From contig BMUX01000007.1 of assembly GCA_014650415.1 (NCBI GenBank), positions 62,001-126,000 of the forward strand: a stretch of DNA of 64,000 nucleotides. Reading direction: 5' to 3'. The translations under genes and the position numbers were made by a program. The stretch is from Streptomyces spiroverticillatus. GTDB taxonomy: Bacteria; Actinomycetota; Actinomycetes; Streptomycetales; Streptomycetaceae. Below are positions 50,659-58,180 of this stretch, in pieces (position 1 is the stretch's first letter; the number at the start of each line of letters is the position of its first letter). The notes under the pieces were generated by a model. That model saw only the letters and a program-made list of their open reading frames with translations. It was not told the origin of the DNA and did not search any database.

Positions 50659-51005
50659 GCACAGCCGCCAGAATGCCGGACCCGTACGGGTCCGGCGGCG
50701 GGGCGAACCTCGCCGACATCCTGGAACGCGTCCTGGACAAGGGCGTCGTCATCGCCGGCGACATCAAGATCAACCTTCTGGACATCGAGCTCCTGACGAT
50801 CAAGCTCCGGCTGATCGTCGCCTCGGTCGACAAGGCCAAGGAGATGGGCATCGACTGGTGGGAGGACGATCCCTCGCTCTCCTCCGGGGCCAGGCGCCGA
50901 GAGATCGCCGAGGAGAACGAACGCCTGAAGCGTCGTATCGCCGATCTGGAAGCCGCCGCCCCGGAGCTTGAAAGGGCGAAGGACGGGCAAGCAGAACAGG
51001 CATGA
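50655..51005 (+). CDS. gvpJ: Gas vesicle protein GvpJ
   Basis: GvpA-family minor shell protein of 116 residues. NLADILERVLDKGVVIAGDIKINLLDIELLTIKLRLIVASVDKA holds the conserved shell-protein pattern in pieces. A C-terminal coiled coil (RREIAEENERLKRRIADLEAA) is typical of GvpJ. Minor shell proteins may cap or nucleate vesicle tips. Both ends overlap neighbours by 4 bases (ATGA). Confidence 0.93.
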   Translation: MSTAARMPDPYGSGGGANLADILERVLDKGVVIAGDIKINLLDIELLTIKLRLIVASVDKAKEMGIDWWEDDPSLSSGARRREIAEENERLKRRIADLEAAAPELERAKDGQAEQA

Positions 51006-51907
51006 CAGACATGACAGGCGATCCGAACCTCCCGAACCGCACGAGCAGCACCGGACAGGGCGGCCCCGGACCAGGCCCCCTGGGCCCCGACGAGACGTTC
51101 CAGGACGTGTCGGGGCCCGCGGAACTGCGCTACGTCTACGCCGTGACCCGCCCCTTCGAGGGAGTCCTCCCCGAAGAGGGCGGGCGCGGCCTGGACGGCG
51201 AACCGCCCCGGCTCCTGCACCACGAGGGCCTGGTCGCCGTGGTCAGCCCCGTGCCCGCCGCCGACTTCGACGAGGCGCCCCTCAAGGCCCACCTCGAAGA
51301 CCTCGACTGGCTGGCCGGCACCGCCCGCACCCACCAGGCCGTCGTCACCGCGCTGACCGCCGTCACGACACCGCTGCCGCTGCGCCTGGCGACGCTGTGC
51401 CGCGACGACGACGGGGTGCGCCGGCTCCTCGAAGACGGTCGGGCCCGATTCGTACGGGCGCTGGAGCGGCTGGACGGGCGGGTCGAGTGGGGCGTGAAGG
51501 TGTACGCCGAAGCCGCCCCCAAGAAGGCCGCCGCACCCGTCGCCCCGCCGTCCCCCGACAAGCCCGGCGCCGGGCGCAGCTACCTCCAGCAGCGGCTCGC
51601 CCAGAAGCGCAGCCGCGAGACGGAGTCCCGCAACGCCGACGCGCTCTGCCGCACGCTCCACACCGAGCTGTCCCAGAAGGCCGAGGCGGCCCAGCTGCAC
51701 CGCCTCCAGGACGGCCGCATCTCCGGCCGCACCGGGCAGAACGTGCTCAACGCCGCCTACCTCGTACCGCGCGCCGACAGCGAGGCCTTCGTGGAGCAGG
51801 TGCAGGCGCTCTCCCCGGAGGAGGGCGGCGGCGTCACCGTCGAACTCACCGGGCCCTGGGCCCCGTACTCCTTCACCGGAATCGGTGACGAAGAAGGCAC
51901 CGCATGA
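51002..51907 (+). CDS. gvpL: Gas vesicle protein GvpL (GvpF/L family)
   Basis: Second GvpF/L-family member, 301 residues. After a polar N terminus of about 35 residues, family parts are LRYVYAVTRPFEGVLP, TPLPLRLATLCRDDDGVRRLLED, VEWGVKVYAEAAPKK and the terminal VELTGPWAPYSFTG. It is about 60 residues longer than GvpF because of the N-terminal segment and a loop around 165-200. Coupled to gvpJ and gvpS by ATGA overlaps. Confidence 0.92.
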   Translation: MTDMTGDPNLPNRTSSTGQGGPGPGPLGPDETFQDVSGPAELRYVYAVTRPFEGVLPEEGGRGLDGEPPRLLHHEGLVAVVSPVPAADFDEAPLKAHLEDLDWLAGTARTHQAVVTALTAVTTPLPLRLATLCRDDDGVRRLLEDGRARFVRALERLDGRVEWGVKVYAEAAPKKAAAPVAPPSPDKPGAGRSYLQQRLAQKRSRETESRNADALCRTLHTELSQKAEAAQLHRLQDGRISGRTGQNVLNAAYLVPRADSEAFVEQVQALSPEEGGGVTVELTGPWAPYSFTGIGDEEGTA

Positions 51908-52119
51908 CCCACTACACCGACGACCACGACATAGACGCCCTCGCCCAGCGCGAGATCGCCCTGGTCGACCTGCTCGACCGGCTGCTGGGCGGGGGAGTGG
52001 TGCTCTCCGGGGACCTGACCCTGCGGATCGCGGACGTCGATCTCGTACGCATCGACCTCAACGCCCTCATCAGCTCGGTCAGCGAGAACGTACCCTCGCC
52101 CTTCGAGGACCTGAACTGA
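51904..52119 (+). CDS. gvpS: Gas vesicle protein GvpS
   Basis: Small GvpA-related shell-family protein of 71 residues. REIALVDLLDRLLGGGVVLSGDLTLRIADVDLVRIDLNALISSV carries the shell-protein pattern in pieces, without a tail. In Streptomyces clusters GvpS precedes GvpK. It overlaps gvpL by 4 bases and ends 22 bases before the gvpK start. Confidence 0.9.
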   Translation: MTHYTDDHDIDALAQREIALVDLLDRLLGGGVVLSGDLTLRIADVDLVRIDLNALISSVSENVPSPFEDLN

Positions 52120-52141
52120 CATGGAGAGGAAGGGAGTTGGC

Positions 52142-52603
52142 GTGAACGACGACCGCCTCGACCGCATCACCGAGACCGTCGAGAGTCTCGTGACCGGCAC
52201 ACCCGGCACCACCACGAGCGCCGAGTTCGCCACCGCCGACCTGGACGAGGCGGTGGCCACCGGCAAGGCCGGCAACATCAGCCTCGGCTCCACCGGCGCC
52301 GCCCCGGCCACCACCGGTGACGAGGCCCGCCGCAAGCAGGTCGAGCTGGACGCCGACACCGTCGAGCGCGACCTCGCCAAGCTGGTCCTGACCGTCGTCG
52401 AGCTGCTCCGCCAGCTCATGGAACGCCAGGCACTGCGCCGTGTGGACACCGGCGAACTCACCGAGGACCAGGAGGAACGGATCGGCATGACGCTGATGCT
52501 GCTGGAGGACCGGATGGACATCCTCCGCGACAAGTTCGGCCTCAAGCCCGAGGACCTCAACATCGACCTGGGGCCCCTCGGACCCCTCCTCCCGAGGAAC
52601 TGA
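52142..52603 (+). CDS. gvpK: Gas vesicle protein GvpK
   Basis: Accessory protein of 153 residues. Conserved helical core: VERDLAKLVLTVVELLRQLMERQALRRVDTGELTEDQEERIGMTLMLLEDRMDILRDKF in pieces, followed by GLKPEDLNIDLGPLG. The GTG at 52142 has GAAGGGAG 5 bases upstream and is preferred to an ATG at 52121. It ends 5 bases before the cation-efflux gene, which suggests a common transcript. Confidence 0.92.
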   Translation: MNDDRLDRITETVESLVTGTPGTTTSAEFATADLDEAVATGKAGNISLGSTGAAPATTGDEARRKQVELDADTVERDLAKLVLTVVELLRQLMERQALRRVDTGELTEDQEERIGMTLMLLEDRMDILRDKFGLKPEDLNIDLGPLGPLLPRN

Positions 52604-52608
52604 CGCCG

Positions 52609-53619
52609 GTGACCGAGACCGGTGGAAGCAGCGGCACACCTGCCGAGAGCGGGGCCGACCGCAAGACCCGCATCACGATCCTGGTGGCCCTCGGGGCCAA
52701 CCTCCTCATCGCCGTCGCCAAGGCCGTCGGCGGCCTCCTCGCGTCCTCGCCCGCCCTGCTGTCCGAAGCGGCGCACTCCGTCGCCGACAGCATCAACGAG
52801 GTCTTCCTGCTGGCCGCACTGCGCCGCAGCCGCCGCCCCGCCGACCGCCGGCACCCCTTCGGCTACGGCAAGGAGCGCTACTTCTGGTCGCTGCTCGCCG
52901 CCGTCGGCATCTTCGTGCTCGGCGCCGGCTTCTCCTTCTTCCAGGGCATCGAGGCCCTGGTCAAACCGCCGGAGGCGGAGGCCACCAGCGGTTACGTCGC
53001 CGGGCTGATCGTCCTGTTCGTGGCGCTGGTCGCCGAGGGCACCTCCCTCGTGCGCGCCCTGTGGCAGGTCCGCAAACAGCCCGGCGAGGGGCTCGGCAAG
53101 GACCCGGCACTGCGCACCGTCGTCGCCGAGGACTCCACCGCCGTGGTCGGCGTCCTGGTCGCCATGGCCGGAATGATCGCCCACATGGTCACCGGCCAGG
53201 TCGCGTACGAGGCCGCCGCCTCGCTCACCATCGGCCTGCTCCTGGTGTACGTCGCCTACCGCCTCGGCTCCGACGCCCGCGCCCAGCTCATCGGCGAGGC
53301 CGTCGACCCGGAGCTGCGCGACGGCATCCGCGACCTGCTGGGCGAGCAGCCGGAGATCGACCGGGTGGCGTCCCTGCTGACCATGCGGCTGGGCCTGGAG
53401 TCCACCCTCGTGGCGGCCCGCATCGACCTGATGCCCGGCCTGGACAGCGAGCGCGTCGAGCTGGTCTCCGAACGCATCAAGAAGCACATACGGAAGACCT
53501 GGCCGGAGGCCGACCAGGTCTTCCTCGACGTGACCGAGGCCCCCACGGACGAGGACGCCGACGGCGAACTCGTCCCCGGGGACCGGTCGTCCGGAACTAC
53601 AGAGCCGTCTGCACGGTAG
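52609..53619 (+). CDS. Cation diffusion facilitator family transporter
   Basis: Membrane divalent-cation efflux protein of 336 residues. Membrane helices contain SEAAHSVADSINEVFLL (H-x3-D metal site in helix 2) and VVAEDSTAVVGVLVAM (helix 5). RHPFGYGKERYFWSLLAAVGIF is a family hallmark. The C-terminal cytoplasmic domain carries the dimerising fold (DRVASLLTMRLGLESTLVAARIDL in pieces). Ions exported by this family include Zn, Mn, Fe and Co. The GTG starts 5 bases after gvpK, so it behaves as the last gene of the gas vesicle operon. The end overlaps the convergent PAP2/kinase gene by 23 bases. Confidence 0.92.
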   Translation: MTETGGSSGTPAESGADRKTRITILVALGANLLIAVAKAVGGLLASSPALLSEAAHSVADSINEVFLLAALRRSRRPADRRHPFGYGKERYFWSLLAAVGIFVLGAGFSFFQGIEALVKPPEAEATSGYVAGLIVLFVALVAEGTSLVRALWQVRKQPGEGLGKDPALRTVVAEDSTAVVGVLVAMAGMIAHMVTGQVAYEAAASLTIGLLLVYVAYRLGSDARAQLIGEAVDPELRDGIRDLLGEQPEIDRVASLLTMRLGLESTLVAARIDLMPGLDSERVELVSERIKKHIRKTWPEADQVFLDVTEAPTDEDADGELVPGDRSSGTTEPSAR

Positions 53620-55114
53620 GCAGCGGCCGGTACACCGTGAGCGCCTCGTCCGCCTTGTCGATCGTGAAGGCGGGCGGGGCCTCCGCCACTTCGCCGTCGA
53701 ACGCCAGCGGCGTGCCCGGTTCCAGGCCCGCGATCCGCACCCGCCGCATCCGCCCCGCCGCGTGGAACGGCGAGCGGCTCAGCGGCCCCGACAGCGCCGC
53801 CAGCATGAGCCGCAGCCCGGGCAGCCGTCCGCCGTGCACCACGCGTACGTCGAGCAGTCCGTCGGCGAGGTCGAAGCGGCGGCCCGGGGTGGGCCCCATC
53901 CGCTGGTACAGGCCGTTCCCGGCGAACAGCATCCACATCCCGCGCTTCTTGCCGCGCACCTCGGCGTGCAACGGCCGTTCCCTGCGCAGCACTTCGTACG
54001 CGGCGAGCACCCCGGCGGGCCAGCCGCCGATGCGCGGCGACCAGTGCTCGCGGATGCGGACCATCTCCGGGTAGACGCCCAGGCTGAAGGTGTTGAGGAA
54101 GTATCCGGGGGAGCCGTCGGGGTTCGGCCCCGGCGTGAAGCGCCCCAGGTCCACCTTGACGGCGTCGCCCGCCTCCACCGCCCGGCAGGTGTCCTGCACG
54201 GTCTCGATGTTCAGGTCGTACGCGAAGTGGTTGAGGGTGCCGCCGGGGAACACCGCGAGCGGCACCCCGGCCTTGGCGGCGGCCACCGCGGCCCGGTTCA
54301 CCGTGCCGTCGCCGCCGCACACCCCGAGCGCGCGGCCCTGCTCGACGGCCTTGTCCAGCTCGGCGCACAGGTCGTCGGGGTCCACCTCGCGGACCTCCGC
54401 CTCGGGCAGGGCGTCCCGTACGAGCGCGGCCTTGGCGGCGGCGCTGCCGGACGCCTTGTTGACGACGACCACCAGGTCGCGCCCGGCGGGCAGCTTGGGC
54501 GCGTCCGTGTGCGGGCGGCCGGGGGAGGGGAGCTGGTCCCGGGTCGGCACCAGACCTCGTACGGCAAAGGCGGCACCCACCCCGACGGCGGCACCCACCA
54601 GCACATCGCTCGGAAAGTGCACCCCGGTGTACACCCGGGACAGCGCGACGGCCGCCGCGACGGGCGCGACGGCCGCCCCCCACCCCTTGGACTCCAGCGC
54701 CACACCGGCCGCGAACGCGGCGGCCGACGCGGAGTGCCCGGAGGGGAAGGACGTGGTGACCGGCTGCCGCTTCAGCTGCCTGATCACCGGTACGGAATCC
54801 AGTACGGGCCTTATCCGCCGCACCGAGCGCTTGCCGACGGTGTTGACGGTCGCGGAGGCCAGGGCGAGGGAGGCCACCCCGCGCACGGCGGCGCGCCGGG
54901 AACGCGTACTGCCGCCGAACGCGGCGATGCCGGCGGCGGCGCCGAACCACAGCAGCCCGTGATTGGCGCTGCGGCTCAGCCGGGGCAGGACGTGGTCGGC
55001 GCCCGGCCAGTGGCGGGTGGCGACGGACCGGAAGACGGCGTGGTCCCGGGCGGTCAGCCAGTCGGCGATGCGGCCGGGGGCGCGGGCGGGGATTCTCACG
55101 ATGGGCTCGGACAT
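53597..55114 (-). CDS. PAP2 phosphatase fused to diacylglycerol-kinase-like domain
   Basis: Bifunctional membrane-lipid enzyme of 505 residues. Residues about 20-190 form a PAP2 domain with KRSVRRIRP (95-103), PSGHSAS (124-130) and SRVYTGVHFPSD (159-170). Residues about 205-500 form a diacylglycerol/sphingosine kinase-type domain with GGDGTVN (267-273) and FPGGTLNHFAYD (289-300). A phosphatase and a lipid kinase on one chain suggest remodelling of lipid phosphates, for example turnover of undecaprenyl or glycerolipid phosphates; substrates unknown. ATG 55114. Its 3' end overlaps the cation-efflux gene by 23 bases. Confidence 0.9.
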   Translation of the reverse strand: MSEPIVRIPARAPGRIADWLTARDHAVFRSVATRHWPGADHVLPRLSRSANHGLLWFGAAAGIAAFGGSTRSRRAAVRGVASLALASATVNTVGKRSVRRIRPVLDSVPVIRQLKRQPVTTSFPSGHSASAAAFAAGVALESKGWGAAVAPVAAAVALSRVYTGVHFPSDVLVGAAVGVGAAFAVRGLVPTRDQLPSPGRPHTDAPKLPAGRDLVVVVNKASGSAAAKAALVRDALPEAEVREVDPDDLCAELDKAVEQGRALGVCGGDGTVNRAAVAAAKAGVPLAVFPGGTLNHFAYDLNIETVQDTCRAVEAGDAVKVDLGRFTPGPNPDGSPGYFLNTFSLGVYPEMVRIREHWSPRIGGWPAGVLAAYEVLRRERPLHAEVRGKKRGMWMLFAGNGLYQRMGPTPGRRFDLADGLLDVRVVHGGRLPGLRLMLAALSGPLSRSPFHAAGRMRRVRIAGLEPGTPLAFDGEVAEAPPAFTIDKADEALTVYRPLPTVQTAL

Positions 55115-55463
55115 GGCACCCGCTTACCCTCCTCCCCCTGCCCCAACCGACCCCCTCGCTCCCGGCCCGCCCCCGGAATCTCCGACTCCGTCAACTGCCG
55201 CCCCCGGCAGGGGGTTTGCGGTCCCCGTCCCGGGGGACTCGTACGGCGGCCGCAAGGCCACCTTGGGATAGGGATGGGCTCCGGGCGCGGGCCCCGCAAC
55301 CGTCAGGGACGGCGTGTGCGGGGGCCGCGCCCGGAGTGGGCCGCACCCGGTGGTACCCCCGGCAGGCCGGTTCCGGCCGACCTCGGCCCGCCGTGTTTAG
55401 CGGCTGTGGCCCGGGTCACCCGCACCCCACAGGCCCGTACCCATTCCACGGAAGGACAGGGCC
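55115..55463. other. 349-base divergent regulatory region
   Basis: Between the PAP2/kinase gene and the next plus-strand gene lies non-coding GC-rich DNA with a stress-type promoter candidate near its right end. No gene or clear hairpin terminator is supported. Confidence 0.55.
55395..55418 (+). promoter_or_regulatory. Candidate SigB-type promoter of the small membrane gene pair
   Basis: GTTT (55395-55398), 14 bases, GGGTCA (55413-55418) fits the general-stress promoter pattern GNNT-N14/16-GGGT. It lies about 46 bases before the next start. This is the best match of the three such sites in the window. Confidence 0.5.
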
Positions 55464-55613
55464 ATGGCGTTGCTGGCGGTGCTGCTGCCCATCTTCATGC
55501 TCGGCGCGATACTCGCGCTCGGAGCCTACGAGGACGTACTGCTCCCCCCGCCCCCGGCGGGCCCGGAGCGTGAACCGATGTCCCTGGACGTGATTCCTGG
55601 GGGGAAGGCCTGA
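55464..55613 (+). CDS. 49-residue single-span membrane protein
   Basis: Small protein, too short for ordinary ORF cut-offs. It has one hydrophobic helix (ALLAVLLPIFMLGAILALGA) followed by a polar tail (YEDVLLPPPPAGPEREPM). GGAAGG lies about 10 bases before the ATG, and the next gene starts one base after its stop, so translation is coupled. The coding bias matches its neighbours. Function unknown; a candidate stress-response membrane peptide given the upstream promoter. Confidence 0.7.
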   Translation: MALLAVLLPIFMLGAILALGAYEDVLLPPPPAGPEREPMSLDVIPGGKA

Positions 55614-55614
55614 C

Positions 55615-55875
55615 ATGGGCAAAGTGCTCTACAAGCCACTGGGCATGATCTTCGGCATGGCGGGCGGCATGCTCGCCGGGCTCGCCTTCCGCAAGACCTG
55701 GAAGGCGGTCACGGGGGAGGACGACGCCCCCGACGGCCTGGACCGGGACCGCCGCTGGCGCGAGATCCTGCCCGCCGTCGCCCTGGAAGGGGCCATCTTC
55801 GCCGTCGTGCGCACGTCGGTGGAGCGCGGTGGTGCCACCGCCGTGCGCAAGCTCACCGGGTACTGGCCGGGGTGA
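55615..55875 (+). CDS. DUF4235 membrane protein
   Basis: Protein of 86 residues of the actinobacterial DUF4235 family. KPLGMIFGMAGGMLAGLAFRKTWKAVTG forms a Gly-rich membrane helix with a basic turn, and ALEGAIFAVVRTSVERGGATAVRKLTG a second helix. Members often sit in stress or envelope-related operons; function unknown. It follows the 49-residue protein by one base (TGAcATG). The end overlaps the convergent MFS gene by 23 bases. Confidence 0.85.
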   Translation: MGKVLYKPLGMIFGMAGGMLAGLAFRKTWKAVTGEDDAPDGLDRDRRWREILPAVALEGAIFAVVRTSVERGGATAVRKLTGYWPG

Positions 55876-57382
55876 GCTCCGGCTCCGGGGCCACCGAGGA
55901 GGGTTCGGGAAGCGCGTGCTGCTCGTCCTCCGGGCGGCCCTTCTTCGGCAGCAGGAAAGTGATGGCGAGGAAGACGATCAGCAGGGAGGCCTGCACGATC
56001 AGCGCGTAGCGGTAGCCCGTCCCGAACTCGCCGGTCTTGGCCTGCGCGAAGAACACCGAGCCGAAGACGGCCACGCCGATCGAACCGCCGATCGACTGCA
56101 CCGCCGACAGCACACCCGACGCCGACCCGATCTCGTCGTCGTCCACCGCCGCCAGGATGAAGCTGAACAGGGCGGCGATCACCATGCCGGCCCCGACTCC
56201 CGAGACGGCCACACCCGGCGCGACGTCCCAGACGGAGAAGTCCGCGAGGGTTCCGGCGCCGAGGCCCTCCAGCTCGTGCCAGAGCAGTCCCGCTCCCAGG
56301 AGCTGCACGAACGGGCCGATCTGGATGACCGCCCGCCCCAGCTTGTCCGCCAGGACGGCGCCGGAGACCGCGCCGCCGACCGCCGTGCCCAGCGCCAGCG
56401 GCAGATTGCCGAGCCCCGCCTCGCCGGCCGTGAAGTGCTGGCCGATCTGGAGGTAGAGGGTCAGGACCAGCTGCGAGCCGACCAGGCCGCCGAAGAAGAG
56501 GGCGATCCCGCCCAGCCCGACCGTGAAGGCGGGCTTGCGCAGCAGCGCCGGTGTCACCAGCGGTTCGCCGCCACGGGCGGAGGTGCGGCGCTGCTGGAGG
56601 GCGAAGAGCACGAAGCCGACGACGGACGCACCCATGCACAGCCAGGTCCACAGCGGCCAGCCGTCCTCCTGCCCCTGGTTGAGGGGCAGTACCAGCAGTG
56701 CGCAGGACACGGCGACCAGGAACGCGCCCAGCCCGTCGACCCTGACCTTCCGGTCGCCTTCCTTCTTCGGTACGAACTTCCACGCGACGGCGAGCGCCGC
56801 CAGGCCGATCGGCAGGTTGACCAGGAAGACCAGCCGCCAGCCCAGCCCGAAGAGGTCGGCCTCGATGAGGCCGCCGCCGAGGACGGGGCCGATGATCCCG
56901 CCCAGGCCCAGCACCGGGCCGAAGATGCCGAAGACCTTGGTGAGTTCGGGGCCGGAGAAGTTCTCCCGGAGCAGGCCCAGGCCCTGCGGCAGCAGCATCG
57001 CGCCCGCCGTGCCCTGGACGAGCCGGAACACGATCAGCAGCTCGATGTTCGGGGCCAGCGCGCAGAGCAGCGACGCGGCCGTGAAGGCGAACAGGCCGAT
57101 CAGGAACATCCGCCTGCGCCCGTACCGGTCGCCGAGCCGTCCGCCGAGCACCAGGCCCGCGCCGAGGGTGAGCGCGTACCCGCCGATCACCCACTGGAGG
57201 CCGACGGACGTCGCGCCGAGCGACTTCTCCAGGGCGGGACCTGCGACGTTCACGATCGACGCGTCCAGGAGATCCATGATCTCCGCGACGATCATCACGG
57301 CCAGGATCAGCCAGCGCCACCGGTAGGGCGGCTTCTCGACGGTGGTGCCCTGGCTGTAGGCGCCCGTCTCGTTAGTACTCAC
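55853..57382 (-). CDS. DHA2-type 14-helix MFS drug exporter
   Basis: Multidrug:H+ antiporter of 509 residues. Signatures: LLDASIVNVAGPALEKSLGA (helix 1 motif), GGRLGDRYGRRRMFLIG (loop 2-3), LVQGTAGAMLLPQGLGLL and GIFGPVLGLGGIIGPVLGG (helix 5 antiporter motif). Drug substrates unknown. GTG 57382 is divergent from a MarR regulator across 65 bases that contain one AT-rich operator, the usual layout of a MarR-repressed exporter. Confidence 0.92.
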   Translation of the reverse strand: MSTNETGAYSQGTTVEKPPYRWRWLILAVMIVAEIMDLLDASIVNVAGPALEKSLGATSVGLQWVIGGYALTLGAGLVLGGRLGDRYGRRRMFLIGLFAFTAASLLCALAPNIELLIVFRLVQGTAGAMLLPQGLGLLRENFSGPELTKVFGIFGPVLGLGGIIGPVLGGGLIEADLFGLGWRLVFLVNLPIGLAALAVAWKFVPKKEGDRKVRVDGLGAFLVAVSCALLVLPLNQGQEDGWPLWTWLCMGASVVGFVLFALQQRRTSARGGEPLVTPALLRKPAFTVGLGGIALFFGGLVGSQLVLTLYLQIGQHFTAGEAGLGNLPLALGTAVGGAVSGAVLADKLGRAVIQIGPFVQLLGAGLLWHELEGLGAGTLADFSVWDVAPGVAVSGVGAGMVIAALFSFILAAVDDDEIGSASGVLSAVQSIGGSIGVAVFGSVFFAQAKTGEFGTGYRYALIVQASLLIVFLAITFLLPKKGRPEDEQHALPEPSSVAPEPELTPASTR

Positions 57383-57409
57383 AGCGTGTGTACCTCAGGA
57401 TCTTGGTTA

Positions 57410-57431
57410 TCAATATTCTTAGCAATATCGA
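57410..57431. promoter_or_regulatory. AT-rich MarR operator candidate
   Basis: A 22-base imperfect palindrome with half-sites TCAATATT and AATATCGA lies in the 65-base gap between divergent marR and MFS genes. The low GC content stands out sharply. It sits 4 bases before the TATCCT -10 box of marR, so bound regulator would block both genes. Confidence 0.65.
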
Positions 57432-57447
57432 CAGTATCCTGATCCCC

Positions 57448-57921
57448 ATGGATGTCCAAAAAGCCGCAGCCCCCCAGTCCGCCCCACGGGACCCGTCGGA
57501 CGACATCCGTGCGCAACTGCGCGAGCTGACCCTCCGGCAGCAGCGCTTCGAGCGCTTCCTCGGCCGCAAGCTCCACGTCGACCCGGCCGGCCTCGCCGTC
57601 ATGGACCACCTGGTCAACGTCGCCCCCACCACCCCCAGCGAGCTCGCCCGTCACCTGGGCACCTCCACCGCAGCCATGACCCTGGTCATCGACCGGCTCG
57701 CCGCCGGGGGACACGTACGCCGCGAGCCCCACCCCACCGACCGCCGCAAGGTCGTGGTCACCCCCGGTGAGGACTGGTCGGCCACCGCCTTCGAGTACGT
57801 CGCCCCGCTGATCTCCGGCATCACCGCGGCCACCGAAGAACTGGCCCCGGACGAGCGCGCGGTGGTCGCGCGTTTCCTCGCGCGCGCGGTCGCCGCGTAC
57901 GACACGGCGACCTCCTCCTGA
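57448..57921 (+). CDS. MarR-family transcriptional regulator
   Basis: Winged-helix regulator of 157 residues. The DNA-binding part reads GLAVMDHLVNVAPTTPSELARHLGTSTAAMTLVIDRLAAGGHVRREPHPTDRRKVVV in pieces, with the conserved wing (DRRK). Dimerising helices are at both ends. Likely represses itself and the divergent drug exporter in response to a phenolic or other lipophilic ligand. ATG 57448 has TATCCT 7 bases before it, so the mRNA may be leaderless; an upstream ATG at 57388 lies inside the operator region and is rejected. Confidence 0.9.
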   Translation: MDVQKAAAPQSAPRDPSDDIRAQLRELTLRQQRFERFLGRKLHVDPAGLAVMDHLVNVAPTTPSELARHLGTSTAAMTLVIDRLAAGGHVRREPHPTDRRKVVVTPGEDWSATAFEYVAPLISGITAATEELAPDERAVVARFLARAVAAYDTATSS

Positions 57922-57993
57922 ACCCCTGACCCCGGCGGTCGAACCGCTCCCGACGCCCGGATGTGCGCCGCGTCACAGATCCAAGTGCGCCCC

Positions 57994-58018
57994 GTTTGCC
58001 GTCAGTGCGCCAGGGCAG
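57994..58018 (+). promoter_or_regulatory. Weak SigB-type promoter candidate of the sigma factor gene
   Basis: GTTT (57994-57997), 15 bases, GGGCAG (58013-58018). The spacing is right but the -10 box is poor. It lies about 160 bases before the sigma gene start. If real it would allow the sigma factor to activate its own gene. Confidence 0.3.
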
Positions 58019-58180
58019 GCGAACCACGTGCTTCGGACCGGAGGCACGTCCGTGGGAGCGGTGGACAGTGCTCCGGACGTGTTCCGAGCGATCGGTACGG
58101 CATCCGGGCCCGGCTCTCCTGCTCCCCACGGTGACACCCATCCGTCTGCACCGTGACTTCAGGTTCCAGGGAGCAATCCG

